Numbered from the stretch's first letter, positions 32,642 through 44,663 are shown. The stretch is 64,000 nt of DNA from Leptobrachium leishanense (GCA_009667805.1 CM019065.1:13684952-13748951), one strand, 5' to 3'. The notes: generated from the sequence alone by a model not told the origin. Translations and numbers: made by a program.

Positions 32642-33554
32642 TTAAGGGGTTAAACCCAGTGCTGCCATGGATTAATTATTAGGTTTGTTAGTGTAGTGTG
32701 CCCAGTGAGTGAAGAAACAAGAGCAGCATCGTCCGGTCACATTAATCCCAGGTCAACCTGACTCCATGTGACATTGAACAATCATAGAGCAAATTTATTG
32801 ACTTCAACGGAAACGAGGAACCTGGACACAGAAAGGGCTGGGGTGAAAGAAAGCAAACAGAGTGAGAAATATGGTGAAAATACAGATAATTAACCCCTGC
32901 GGTAGCATGTCTGCGGCACCAACACTCAAAAACATAACGGGCAGAGTTATATATATCGCCCCTTGTATTTCTCTGGCACCTAGAATTGCTGGACTACTCT
33001 TTCTAACATCATGAAGACTGATAACTGTGCCCCAGGATACAGGGCTAACACGAGGCGCCTGCATGTGACTTGAGAAGCCAATAGGAGAGCTATGGACACG
33101 TGACTTGTGTGACCAATCTGTTGAAAGCCGGAGGGTGGGTCTAGAGGGTGAAAAATAATTAGTTTTTAATTTTCTGTATGAATATATGTATATATGTATT
33201 GTGATTCAAATACATATCTTAGTTAATATGCCCCTTTTAGTGCTTAGTTTAAAATCCTTCGCAACCATATCTTGTTGCAACTTAATTATAACCAGCCGCA
33301 TCCTCTAGCAGGAGGACCACCTCACCCTTGTTGTGGGACAGATAGTGAAGAAATGTCTTTTTGCTATTAATTTGATCCAGATGTGGTCAAATGTATACAT
33401 CTCTGATGTGGCATATGTATCCGTGCCATTTTAACTCTGACGTGATCTGTATACTGATTGGCTGTTGCATCATTCTTGCTTCAGGGCAGAAATTAACCAT
33501 GTCTATGTGGAACGCTCTCATTGGTTATAATTTGAGTGTTAATAAAAAGTCTGG
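32642..33554. other. unannotated region with the partner of the 16255 repeat
   Basis: The stretch 33170-33335 ('ttagttaatatgccccttt', 'agtttaaaatccttcgcaac') is a diverged copy of 16255-16410. Downstream, 'ctcattggttataat' and 'taataaaaag' precede the L1/Tx1 fragment. No coding region was recognised. Confidence 0.4.
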
Positions 33555-34447
33555 CATGGACTTCCGGGAGGCAGACCACCTAAGATGTCCACATCTTACT
33601 CCTGCTTCGTCGCCGAGGGCTGTTTTTGAACATATTCACAACATCCGGACTACCGACTCGGCGCCATTTGGGATGATTCAGCTCTCCTTCATCCCTGCAA
33701 ATTCCCATCAGCTCCCCCTTCTCCCCAGAGATCCTCTCGCCGGAATTCGGCCGTTTTATACCCACGTCGACTAGCGAGTGCAACGTTCCCCCTTACCGGC
33801 CCAGATTGCAGCCTACCTCTCTGACCGGACGCTGAGCGGGCGGCATGGACTTTGAAGACTGCACGCTTCCACTGCTCCCGGGCCTGGAGGCTGTCGATCC
33901 TCTGCACCGCTGGTGAATACATGTGGAGACCAGCGTGCCGGAGATGCCACGTGCCTGCGCCCAGTATGGATCTGGGTCCCCCTCACCAGTGAAGAGACGC
34001 CTGAGCCCGCATGTCTGGCTTCATCTCCACGCCGTTCACTGCGATCAGTGTCCTAAACCAGGGCTGCCGGTCCGACATTCTGCATGTGCTCTTTTGCCTT
34101 TACAACAGGAGAGAACACTACTGCCTGTTTGGGTAAGACAATTTTTCTAGACATCCCTAACGGGCTGCCACTACCTTCAATTTTTTACTTTTCAATTTTT
34201 TGGGTGGACCATAACAGGCCCACTACCTTTTAACTCGTCGCCCTATAATTTTTTTTTCTTTCTCAGCGCACACCCCTGAGGTGCACCATCCGTGATCCAT
34301 AATTGTTCCCGGGCTGCTCACCCAGACTGCCCAAATCCCATAATTTTTTATCTGACCTCTGCGCCACACTGTGGGACTACCCGTCACTCTCGGCACGCAC
34401 ACGGAAAGACTATCCTGGAGTAAACCATAGGAGACAACTGTCTAACC

Positions 34448-34583
34448 CAGGGGTCAGCAACCTTGGCTCCCTGATGTTTTGGAAACTACATCTCCCAAGA
34501 TGCTCAGTCACCCATTAGGCTGACTGAGCCACATGGGAAATGTAGTTCCCAAAACATCAGGGTGCCAAGGTTGCTGAACCCTG
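34448..34583. mobile_element. 136-bp palindromic hAT MITE with perfect 8-bp TSD
   Basis: The ends 'caggggtcagcaaccttgg' and 'ccaaggttgctgaaccctg' are inverted repeats, and the flanks gtctaacc (34440-34447) and gtctaacc (34584-34591) are identical. The arms pair over most of the length with a short centre, so a transcript would fold into a hairpin. The terminus is of the Charlie-like hAT kind. Confidence 0.9.
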
Positions 34584-34857
34584 GTCTAACCCGACCTACA
34601 TTTTTCTACTGCATCGGTTAAACACTGAGACCTTCTTCCGCAATAAAATTCTTGGTGACCCTTAACGGACCCAGTATCTCTCCGCCATAATTTCTTTTGG
34701 ATCTTCTGTGGTCCTGAGTGCTCGAATAACATTAATTTTTCTATTGTACAATTTTCAGGTGGTCCCTCTTGGGCCCACTATATTTCTGTTGCAAAACAAT
34801 TTTTCGCGTCCCCAATATGCCATTCACTATGGACAAATTTGTCGCATCATCAACCAA

Positions 34858-35332
34858 AATGTCTAAACGCCATGTGACCAAATCTCAGGAAAAGGGCGTA
34901 TGGCGCAGACCAGATCCCCAACTCGGTCGAATTCGGAACCGGGAAGCTCACCATCCAATCCTCACCTGGACGCCTCATCCTTATCTAACACAGCCATTCA
35001 GATGGCCGAATTTACTGCCACGCTTTCGCCTTTGCTGGATGAAAAGCTGGGCCGACTGTCGGCAACTATTGATCTGGCGCTCTCCCAACTCACCTACCAA
35101 GCACAACGGTTAACAGAGTTTCTACATTGGAGGATGGCCTCACCCCTCTTCAGGCATCCGCAGAATCTCAAAACTCACTTCTCGCGTCCTTGATGGACAA
35201 GGTGTATGATCTGGAGAATAGGAGTCGCAGAAACAACTTGCGCATTGTGGGTCTTCTGGAATCCATGAAGGGCCCGCAGCTTCAACAGTTTGTCACCTCT
35301 TGGCTTCCCACAGCTTTGACCTCTCAGATGAT
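34858..35332 (+). pseudogene. L1/Tx1 ORF1-like protein fragment
   Basis: The reading frame from 34900 has 'LSPLLDEKLGRLSATIDLAL', a coiled-coil-like stretch. A shift near 35125 leads into 'LMDKVYDLENRSRRNNLRI', followed by VGL. The ENRSRRNNLRI-type motif marks the coiled-coil/RRM junction of L1 and Tx1 ORF1 proteins, RNA-binding chaperones of the LINE particle. The frame then runs into hAT sequence, so most of the RRM and the C-terminal domain are lost. Confidence 0.65.
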
Positions 35333-36120
35333 TAGGGATGAGCCGAACACCCCTGTGTTCGGTTCGCATTCGAACTCGAACAATTTCAAAAGTTTGAGTT
35401 CAAATCAATGGGACTCGAAAGTTCGATTTTTTTTTTTTATTTGAGTGCCCTCCAAGAGGGCAAATATGCAAGATATTTGCCATAAAAGGTGTATTGGGGT
35501 CCGGGTAGTGCCATGGGGGACAGGAAACAAGGACAAAAAGTTAAAAAAAGTTTTTAAAGGAACAATGAGTTTTCCACGAAATAAAGGTTAATAATAAAAA
35601 CGAAAAATTCCTTCAAATATTGTGCCTAGGAGGTCCCCATAACCTGCCCGTGAAGTGGCGTATTTGTAGGATGTATAGAAACATTTAAAAACAAAAAATG
35701 ACATTTCAAATGACGGTAAATGGTTTTCCTTTAATCTATTCATAAACAACTGCTTGGGGCGGCAGCCTGCATGAAAAGAGGAGATATTTTAGAACACGCA
35801 GAACAAGTTTAGTGATTTTTGGGCTAAATGGTGAAACTTATGCAGGCTTTGGATGAAAGTAACAATAGGTGCTTTAAAATTGGGCCTTTAGTGTCGGCAA
35901 CAGTGCCGTCACACCATAACCCCTCTGTGGTATTGTGAAAGAGTGCAGGGATGGACCCTGTGGTTCAAAAAATTAAAATGACATAAATGTTGCACAGGCG
36001 TCAGTGCAGCCAAATATTGTGCCTTTCATGGCAGCAAGTGCCTTCACACCGTAACCCTTTTGCGGTATTGTGGAAGAGTTCAGTGCTGGAGGTTTTGTGA
36101 ATGCAGAAGACATCCCCGAT

Positions 36121-39100
36121 CTATTCCGTTACGTGAGCATCAGGTGATTGATAGCTGCTGATCCAGGACTGATTCATTTTTATAAATGTCAGCCAGTCTA
36201 CAGAGTCGGTGGACAGACGCATTCTTTTGTCTGTGACAAAACCTCCAGCGGCACTGAACGTCCTTTCGGAAAGCAAGCTAGATGAAAGGCAACCTAGTAG
36301 CTGCATAGCATATTGGCTAAGTTCTGGCCAGTGATCCAATCTCAACACCCAGTAAGCCAGTGGATCATCTGCTGGAAAGGTATCCAGGTCTGCCCTTGCC
36401 CCTAGGTAGTCCTGCACCATATGGTGAAGACGCTGGCAATGGGTGCCTACATTTGACGTCCCAGGGCGTCGAGGACTAAACAAATTTAAAATTGCATCAG
36501 TCAAGCGGCCCTGGCCTTCACCACTATTCCTATGATCATCCTCAGCCTCAAAAGCACGTGTGTCAGCACTTGGTAACCTACCAGTGCCTGGAAAGGTGTT
36601 ACACAAGTGTAGCTTTAGAGCGTCCTCAAGTTTTTTCATCCTGTGCTCCCTGTGTGGGCAGGATGAGCTCTGCAACTTTCCCCTTGTATCGTGGATCAAG
36701 AAGGGTTGCCAACCAGTAATGATCCCTCTCCTTGATAGCACGAATCCTGGGGTCCTTTAGCAGGCTTTGCATCATTAGGGAGCCCATGCAGCGTAGGTTG
36801 GAGGTGGCATTAGCTGCCGAGTCTTCCTGGTCAATGAGGATGACGGTATCGTGCACTTCCTCCTCCCAGCCACGCACAAGCCCTTCTGTTTCTGGGCACA
36901 CAAAACCCTCCCTTGAGGAAACCCCACCTTCAATGCCCCCACTACTTAAATAGTCCTCCTTCTCATCCTCCTCCTGTCTGATCTGAGTAGGACCCGCTGG
37001 AATGCTGTCTGCGGAAAGACTGGGGCCTTGAGAGCTAGGGAAGGCCTCCTCTTCCTCCCGCTGCTCTGCCTCTAGAGCCACATCTATAATTCCCTGCAGA
37101 GTGTGCTCCAGCAGGAACACTAAATAAATTTTGTCACCGATGCATGCACTGTCCCTGCTCACCATCCTCGTTGCCTCCTCAAATGGTGACAGTACAGTGC
37201 ATGCATCCTTGATCAGCCACTGCGGGGGGGGAACCAAGTTGACCTGAACCTGTCCTTGTGCCATGCTCACATAGGTACTCGTTGATGGCCCTCTGCTGCT
37301 TGTGCAGATGCTGCAGCATTGCTAATGTTGAGTTCCACCTGGTGGGCATGTCACAGATCAGACTGTTTGTGGGAAGGTGGAATTCTCTTTGAATTTCTGC
37401 CAGGCGAACGCTTGCTGGGAATGACCGTCTGAAGTGGCTGCAGACTTTTCTGGCCTGGATGAGAAGCTCTGGCAGCCCTGGGTACTTGGTTAGGAAACAC
37501 TGTACCACCAGATTTAGGACGTGTGCTAGGCATGGTACATGCGTCAATTTACCCTTGCGTAGGGCGGAGAGAAGGTTGCTGCCATTATCGCAGACGATCA
37601 TTCCCAGCTCAAGCTGGCGTGGTGTTAACCATCTCTGCACCTGCCCCTGCAGAGCTGACAAAATTTCTGACCCGGTGTGGCTCCTGTCCCCTAAACAAAC
37701 CAGCTCAAGCACAGTATGGCATCTTTTTGCTTGAGCCATTGGGTACACCCTGTCAGGCGTGGGTTTAACTGCCACTTCGCCAGAGACAGGAGGAGGAGGA
37801 AGAGGTGGTGGTGGTGGTGGATGAACAAGCTCCAGCACAGAGCCCCGTCTTGGATCCCTCCCAGCTGCAATCAGAGTTACCCAGTGTGCCGTGAAGGAAA
37901 TGTAATGACCCTGTCCATGCTTGCTGGACCACATGTCTAAAGTGACATGCACCTTGCTGCTGACTGCCTTTCCCAATGACTGGATAACATTGTCTTCCAC
38001 GTGCTGGAATGGCCTTGCGTGAAAAGTAATAGCATTTTGGAACCTGCCACTGTGGTACAGCGCATTCAGCAAATTCACGGAAGGGAGCAGAGTCCACCAG
38101 CTGGAAAGGCAGCAGCTGCAATGCGAGTAATTTTGCTAAGCTGGCATTTAGACGCTGTGCTTGGGGATGGTTGGGACTATATTTTTTTCCTTCTCTGCAG
38201 CAGCTGCAGCAACGTAATCTGACTGCATAAATCTTCAGCTACTGGGATGATGTCACATTGTGAGGAAGGACCTGCTGGTACATCCATTACTGTAGCATCA
38301 TCCCTGTCGGTGGAGGTTGTAGGCAATTGCATGGCAGGACATACAGTGTGGGTAGAGACAGATGAGGAGGAGGAGGACCTACGCAAAGTGTGGCACTTGT
38401 TCATATGTCGGCTCAAGCACGTGGTACCCAAGTGTCCGGTGTTTATCCCACGCTTCAGCCTCCTCTGACATAGATTACAAATAGCAATGGTGGGGTCTGC
38501 TGCACAGTTCTTAAAGAACTCCCAGACAGCAGATTTCCTGCATGTGTTCTTTGAGACAACAGCGCTCTGCACCGGAGCAGCTCTGACATGTGATGCCTTG
38601 GACTGGCTAGTGCTACGGTTGGTCACAGAGGATGTTGTGCCTCGTGTTTGCTGTGCCTCCTCCTCCTCCCCCTCCTCCTCACTTGATTCCTCAGTTCGAT
38701 CTGGCACCCAGGTGGAGTCAGTGACCTCATCATCATCAATGTCATCTTCACCCCCTATCTCCTCATCACTGGAGCCAACTTGGCAGTATGCTGCAGCTGC
38801 TGGGGCAACATGAGTGCCAGTTATTTGTGTGTCATCACTGGCACCCCCTTCCTCTAGGTTGATTTATACTCCCTTCCTCAACCTCAGAGATTGAATCAGA
38901 GCACTGTACTTGCTGCGCATCCTCAAGCAGCATGTCACTCTCATTGTATTCAAACAATTCAGCTGACTCCTCCGTGTGTGATAGCAAGGCTACAGCAGGA
39001 GTAGCTGTGGACATGGAGGCTGCATTAGATGCTTTGGCAGCTGAGGTGGACTGTAAAGCACTAGAAGCCTGGCTGGCAGAGGACTCGGAGGATGAGGATG

Positions 39101-39302
39101 GCCTGGGTAGCCAATCCACCAAGTCCTCTGTATGTTGCTGCTGCTTAAGACGGCCAGCACCAGTTAGAAAGGACAAGCGTGCCCCTGCAGAGGATGCACC
39201 ACGTCCACCACGACCAGAGACACAGCCTCTCGACACAGGGGCTGCTTGCCCTCTTATTTGTCGCTGGGAGCGTCTGTCTGTCCTTTTTGTTCTTTCAGAC
39301 AT
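36121..39302 (-). pseudogene. hAT transposase (BED zinc finger, RNase H-like, hAT dimerisation), decayed
   Basis: A cut-and-paste transposase acting in the nucleus. From the N-terminus (39302): a low-complexity Ser/Ala and acidic region, a BED finger ('WEFFKNCAADPTIAICNLC', 'HLGTTCLSRHMNKCH', about 38370-38520), then the RNase H-like core with 'HVTLDMWSSKHGQGHYISF', 'LELGMIVCDNGSNLL', 'HVPCLAHVLNLVVQ' and 'MPTRWNSTLAMLQ', then 'LATLLDPRYKGKV', and a C-terminal dimerisation region 'LSERTFSAAGGFVTDKRMRL'. Frame changes lie near 38860, 38150, 37200 and 36640. The order matches the second copy at 52001-60339, which supports the call. Confidence 0.9.
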
Positions 39303-39722
39303 GGTGAGTGATATATAGATTAATATATACAGAACTCTGATTCAACTCTGGTATAAAGATTTAAATAACTCTGGTATAACTCAGTGAAACACACTGATAG
39401 CTGGCAGCCAGTGACAAGAGACAGATCACCTTAATTCACAAATGTTTTAAAGAAATTGGTGAGCCCCAAAACGATTTGCTGGCCCAGTGACAAGACCCAG
39501 AAAATCACCTCAATTCACAAATGTTGTAAATAAAGTTGTAAACCCCAAAAAAACTTGCTGGCACAGTGACAAGACACACATCACCTAAATTTCCTGATAT
39601 TTGGTCGAAATGAGACCCCCCCCAGACCCCCCCAGTAGCGTGGCAGACCGGCAGTAACAACACACACAACTATCTTCTTTGAAATCTCCTCTGAAATGCG
39701 TGCAGAATCGGCGCGTTGAAAC

Positions 39723-39732
39723 CTTATATAGT
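39723..39732 (-). promoter_or_regulatory. TATA box of the reverse-oriented hAT copy
   Basis: Minus-strand ctatataagg, at the position equivalent to 16756 and 51584 in the other copies, between the 5' terminus and the leader repeats. Confidence 0.5.
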
Positions 39733-40008
39733 GTGCTGCGGGACTTAGCTCTGTGAGCCCATGATTGGGAAAATTTTGCCCAATCAGGACTCTGAGCGGT
39801 GATTGGCATAGTGTTCAACCAGTCTTGCACCAGACCTGTGGTAAGGTGCAAGGCTGTAGCCAATTACGAGCTTCAGGCAGTGGGAAAATGCATTGTGGTC
39901 CATTGTGGTCGAACATGCGGCGAACACCCGGAAATGTTCGCGATCTGCTCGAACAGGCTAAGTTCGGGTCGAACCCCGAACCGTCCGAACCCGAACAGCT
40001 CATCCCTA

Positions 40009-40671
40009 GTTTCAATCAGCAGGTTTATTCAGGCGAACCCCATAGGTTTCAATGTTAAAAATATTCCTGTTTTTATGCAATATCTAATAAACCATTTATT
40101 ATTTTAATCTGCAGTAAAAAGTCTTTATTTATTGATTTATTTATTTTTAGTTCCTTTTAGTCATTTTTCAGAATTTGTTTCTGCAAAATTTTTCCCCCTT
40201 TTTTTTAATAGCGGGTTTTTCTTTCTTCTGTAACAGAACTTTTATCAATCATAGGATCTTATATGTAAATTCCAGACATTTTCGTTCAGTAGTTTTTTGA
40301 AAACAGCAGGCCACCGGTTTGCAGTGGCGGCATTCAGCGGCATTCAGCGGCTGACTCCCTGCACTTTGGGGACCCTGCGGTGAATGGTGAATATACTGCA
40401 AGGTGGGGAAATTTTATTCCCCGAAGTGTAGGGAACAACAGAACACCAAAATGTTGGCGTCATTTTGGTGCTCTGTGAGTATCCCTTTAGTGGTGAGGTT
40501 TTTTGCTGCCCCCTGGAAAGTGCCAGCCTAGGCCTTGTCTACCCAGGACATACTTGAAAATTAGTGAAATCTCAATGCATCCATCCTGGTAAAATACTTT
40601 GCAAAAGGTTTATTGTCACCCTAGGGGGTGGTGCCACCCGGTGCGGGCCGCCCCCCCTAGGTATGCCCCTG
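40009..40671. mobile_element. hAT-type non-autonomous element, one end only
   Basis: Collinear with 45213-45900 ('ttcaatcagcaggtttattc', 'cataggtttcaatgtt', 'ggccaccggtttgcagtggc') and the reverse complement of parts of 1860-2380. It ends 'ccctaggtatgcccctg', whose complement CAGGGGCATACCTAGGG is a hAT-like terminus. The other end is missing: it is cut at the hAT terminus at 40008. Confidence 0.65.
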
Positions 40672-40985
40672 CCTGTATGACCATTCTTATGTTTCATGTA
40701 CCTTGTTTGTCTTAGTTTAGAATATACTGTACTCAGAGGCCACATACAAGGACCTCTTTAGTACAGTCTTTCTGAATGTCTTGTTAACCCTCGCTCTTGT
40801 TCCTCTAGCTCTGTTTTATCTTTGTAAGGGTTCCTTAGATAGAAATCATTCCCAGCATAGGGATCCCTTTAGATTTCTTCCTGGCCCTCCAGTCCCTTGT
40901 GTCTCAGTCTGGTTCCTGCATAGCCCTGCAATCTGTATTAATTGATCTATCCTGTGTCAAGTCAGCAGCTTACCTGCCCAAAGGG
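40672..40985. other. unannotated spacer
   Basis: Nothing recognisable, though it adjoins the Gypsy pol fragment and may be part of that element. Confidence 0.35.
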
Positions 40986-41852
40986 CTACACTCCATGTTC
41001 CAAGCCACCACGATGGCCCAAGCGGGTGCCAATCGTTACAGTTGGCCATTCAAGGAGGGCCTTGATTTTAGCGTGCTCTGGCTTTTGCTTCCCACACCCC
41101 ACCCGGTGCCCCAGGTATTGCACGTCGGACATCCCAATCCTGCATTTATCTGGCTTCAGGGTCAAGTTGGTGACCTGTATCCTGTCTAGCACTACCCCCA
41201 GGTGGCAGAGGTTTTCCTCCCAGGTCTGGCTGTATATTGCAATGTCATCCAGATATTCACATGCAAAGTCTTGTAGGCCATCGAGGAGGTGACCTATCAA
41301 GCGCTGGAAAGTAGCCGGAGCGTTCTTCATCCCAAACGGCATTACCCTGAACTGGTATAGGCCGAGCGGGGTGATGAAGGCCGACTTTGGAACCGCCTCC
41401 GCCTCCAGGGGGATCTGCCAGTAGCCCTTGGACAGATATATGGTGGTCAGGAAGTGTCCCAGAGATATTCTGTCTAGCAGTTCGTCTACACGGGGCATGG
41501 GGTAGGCGTCGGCAGTGGTACAGTCATTCAACCTCCGATAATCTGCACCACCTGGTTCTGTGTCATCTCGCATGTCAACGAGTACTACCTGGGAGGCCCA
41601 CAGGCTGTTGGAGCGTTTGATCACGAGTAGTTCGAGCATCTCCCTGATCTCAGCCCGCATCCCTTCTCTTACAGCCTCTGGGAGTCGGTAGGCAGGTTGC
41701 CTTAGGGGTCTCTGCCCAGGGGTCTCCACCTTGTGTACTGCCTCACGAGTGTACCCCAGAATGGCTGAAAACCGTTCCCGTCTGCTCTGGAGTAGTTTCC
41801 TGACGTGCGCCTGCTCCCGGGTAATGTGTGATTATGCAAGAGGGCTTTTCTC
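40986..41852 (-). pseudogene. Ty3/Gypsy-type pol fragment (reverse transcriptase)
   Basis: The frame 41729-40986 carries consecutive Gypsy RT motifs: 'QPAYRLPEAVREGM', 'SLWASQVVLVDMRD', 'YRRLNDCTTADAYPMPRVDE', 'SKGYWQIPLE', 'YQFRVMPFGMKNAPATFQRL' and the catalytic 'YLDDIAIYS', then 'LKPDKCRIGM' and 'VQYLGHRVG'. The first catalytic block reads TTIYLSKGYWQ where the family usually has a D before L (TxxDLxxGYWQ), so an active-site Asp appears lost. It breaks off before RNase H, and no LTRs were identified. It reverse-transcribed an LTR element's RNA in cytoplasmic particles when intact. Confidence 0.85.
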
Positions 41853-42465
41853 TAGGGATGTGCGTTTCGGATTTCGGAATTTTCACGAAATTTCCCGATT
41901 CGTGCATTCAGATTCGGCTTTTTTTATTTTTGAAAATTTTCGGATCTGAAAACGGCAGATCCGAACAAATTTCCAAGCCGACACGAAAACTTTTCAGAAT
42001 TTTCGAATGGACTAGAAATGTGTAAAATCGAAAATCATTTTTGTTCCATTCGTGATTTCGGCTCCATTCCTGATTTCGGTTCCATTTCGGACAACGTATT
42101 TTTCGGTTATATCGCTGATTCTGTAATTTTGTATCATTCCCATCTCAATGTATCCTTCCTGGAAAACATGAGAAATCTCAATGTATCCTTCCCGGGAAAC
42201 CAGAGAAATCTCAATGTATCCTTCTTGTAAAACATGATAATTCTGCCATTGAGATTTCTCATATCAACAGAATTATTGTATTGACAGAAATATCGGATCC
42301 GAAAAACCATTAATTTACGTCAAAACGAATAGACACTTTGAAACGAGGAGAACAGACGTTCCGAAAAACACGAAAAAAAAAGTTGATAAGGAAATGAGCC
42401 GAAGCGAAAATTTACAAAATCCGAAGGAATCTAACCGAAAAAAACAAAATCGGTGCACAAGTCTA
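41853..42465. mobile_element. 613-bp hAT-type MITE with perfect 8-bp TSD
   Basis: It begins 'tagggatgtgcgtttcgg' and ends 'cggtgcacaagtcta'; the flanks cttttctc (41845-41852 and 42466-42473) are identical. Its left part is a diverged reverse complement of 58140-58226 and its right part of 53140-53400, so it shares both termini with the 5.1-kb element at 53140-58226. The centre has three SINE-tail-like direct repeats ('aatctcaatgtatccttc') at 42135-42230. It has no ORF of note. Confidence 0.88.
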
Positions 42466-42473
42466 CTTTTCTC

Positions 42474-43159
42474 TTTCTCTAACTTCTGTTTGAGGAGTCA
42501 TGTGTCTGGGGCAGTGTTTGACTGAAATGCAATCTGATCTATTGGAACAATAGAATATGTAAATGATGTGTGATAACTGAATGCTAAGGAATGTTTACTG
42601 TAAGTTTCTAATTGACCTAATGTAATTAGGGTTTTAGTAACTCAATGTTGGCCGTTTGGTATGTAAATGATCCCTGTTGGACCATATAAATATGTTTTTC
42701 TCAGTAAAGCAGATAGATTCCCCTGCACCTTTTAAGGAAGGGGGACATGACTGATGGCCTGGGCCGGATGGTCAGAAAAGGAAATATGGAGCTATTGTTC
42801 ATATGTATGCAACATTGTTTCAATTACCTATATATGCATCTGTGGGGGTGGGTTCTGTCTCTTTGTTCCCTGCCAGAGTTAACTGTGCATCAAGGAGATT
42901 CTGTGAGAGACAAGGAAACGTGGTGATTGAAATGACTGTTATTTATTTTGTTTGTTGGATCAGCTTAGGGAGTGTGTCCCACATATCAGCTTATGAGTTG
43001 CTTTTTGTGTCCCACATATCAGGATATGAGCTGCTTTTTGTTGATCAGTCCATTTGCTGTATCTAGGCCTGTAAACACAAGTTTTATCAGCTCCCTTTAT
43101 TTTGATTACTTTTCTGATATGTTCCCTGATTCTAAATCCAGGGAAGGAATGCTCTTTGT
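42474..43159. other. unannotated region between two hAT-type elements
   Basis: A 'ggaccatataaatatg' near 42670 resembles a TATA box, and the region may be LTR or leader sequence of the Gypsy element, but no repeat partner is present to show this. It continues in sense at 45904 once the element 43160-45903 is removed. Confidence 0.4.
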
Positions 43160-43285
43160 CAGTGGTGTATTTAGGTTTTGTGCTGCCCTAGGCCTGACTA
43201 AACTTGTGCACCCCCTAATTTAAATTTGACGCACCCCTTCCTGTCAAGGGCACACCTCTTCCTGGTTAATCCCTACCCTTCCTCT

Positions 43286-43811
43286 TTAACCCTTTCGCTG
43301 CTGAGGCTTTTCCCGCCCCTATGCTGAGGTCATTTTTACCTGTTTTGCGCATCATGTTTAAACGTGTTTTGAAGGCTTATTTTAGTATATGACCCAGACA
43401 TATTATATATCGTTCTTTCCGTCAGACTCAGTAGATTCATAATATGTCATTATTATATGTATACGTTATGTCATGTCTGTATATTATAACAAAAAATGCA
43501 ATAAAATATGTATTTTCAATAATTTACAATGTGTAAAGTGTTTTTTTCCACATTTTAACATGCGAGCAATTGCGGTTATATTTTGTATGGGGTGCGCTTG
43601 TTAAAAAAATTAGAGATGGGGTCTCGTTACATTTTTTTTTGGGGAAAATGACACTATTTTTAACAAACGCACCGCATACAAAAATCGTTAGTGCAGCATC
43701 ATTGTTCACATTATAATTGAAATGGGAACAATATTGCTGCATTAACAAACCAAAAAAAATAAAAAAAATTTTTTTTTTTTTTTTTAAATTTTTTTTTTTA
43801 AATTTTTTTAA

Positions 43812-43843
<32 letters not shown>

Positions 43844-44528
43844 ATTTTTCACTATCATGTTTGGTATCGTTGGAACGGCCATGCTCTGGCCGATCCAACG
43901 ATACCAAAATTTAACCCCTAGCTGCCACGGATCGGGAGATAGGGAGTTCATTGGAACTCCCTATCTCCACAGTTGGTGGCAGTTAGGGGTTAAGTCTAGG
44001 ACTGGCGTCATCGTGCTACGCACGATGACGCCAGTCCTCTGGGGGAGTTCCCGGAGGCTTGGCCGACATCCAAGATGTCAGCCAGCTCCGGGAAAGGATC
44101 GCGAACCGGCGCTTTTCAGCGCCGATTCGCGATCCAGCTCCCCAGGGGTTAATGCCAGGCATCATTTGGAAGGGCAGGCTGTACCCTTCCAAATGATGCC
44201 TGGGTTAACCCCCTGTGCGCCGCCGATCGGGAGGGAGAGAGGTCCGAAGGACCTCCCCCCCTCCCTTTCAGGCGCCTCCTCCGCACATGCGGGGGGGGCG
44301 CCTGAATTAGGTGTCATCGCGCCCCCGCGATGACACCTAATTCTGGCGGCTGCTGGTCCGGATGCCGGGCTGACATCCAGGATGTCAGCCCGCACCGGAG
44401 GGGCCAGCGATCGGCCGGAACCCGGCCGAACGCTGACCCCGATGGGAGGACGCGCTCAGCGCGTCCTCCGCATACCAGCGGGACTGCTGAGGACGCGCTG
44501 AGCGCGTCCTCAGCAGTGAAGTGGTTAA
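43286..44528. mobile_element. piggyBac-like (TTAA) element E, uninterrupted copy
   Basis: TTAA lies at 43286-43289 and 44525-44528; the ends are 'ttaaccctttcgctgctgag' and 'ctcagcagtgaagtggttaa', good inverted repeats. It is the best uninterrupted member of the family of A, C and D, 1,243 bp long. GC-rich hairpins fill the right half ('gtgtcatcgcgcccccgcga', 'gacgcgctcagcgcgtcctc'), and a T-rich tract lies at 43770-43840. No transposase was seen. Confidence 0.88.
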
Positions 44529-44663
44529 GCTCCACCTTTTCCTCTTAGAGCTACGCCTTTTCCTCTCTTTATATTAAAAGTGGATACCATCTATTGAGAT
44601 AAAGAAAATTATGAAATGTTTAAATTCAAGCATTTTTACAAAGAACAGCCACGCATGTCAAGT

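Larger units (their letters stand above)
33555..35332 (+). mobile_element. L1/Tx1-type LINE, 5' fragment
   Basis: The GC-rich start 'acttccgggaggcagaccac' resembles L1-type 5' ends, and the ORF1-like coding sequence follows at 34858-35332. ORF2 is missing: the fragment stops abruptly at the hAT terminus at 35333. A hAT MITE (34448-34583) is inserted in the leader. Confidence 0.6.
35333..40008 (-). mobile_element. hAT element with BED-type transposase, both termini present
   Basis: It spans 'tagggatgagccgaacacc' (its 3' end) to 'gaacagctcatcccta' (its 5' end); the 11-bp termini are TAGGGATGAGC at both ends. It contains a degenerate transposase (36121-39302), a TATA box (39723-39732, minus) and a leader with 3-4 diverged repeats. 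The flanking octamers, cagatgat and gtttcaat, do not match, and the flanks belong to different elements, so the copy may be recombinant. Confidence 0.88.

Noticed and set aside
36492..39318. Plus-strand ORFs opposite the reverse-oriented hAT transposase, and minus-strand ORFs at 58526-59354
   Set aside because: Antisense shadows of the transposase; equivalent ORFs appear opposite both copies because the sequence is shared.
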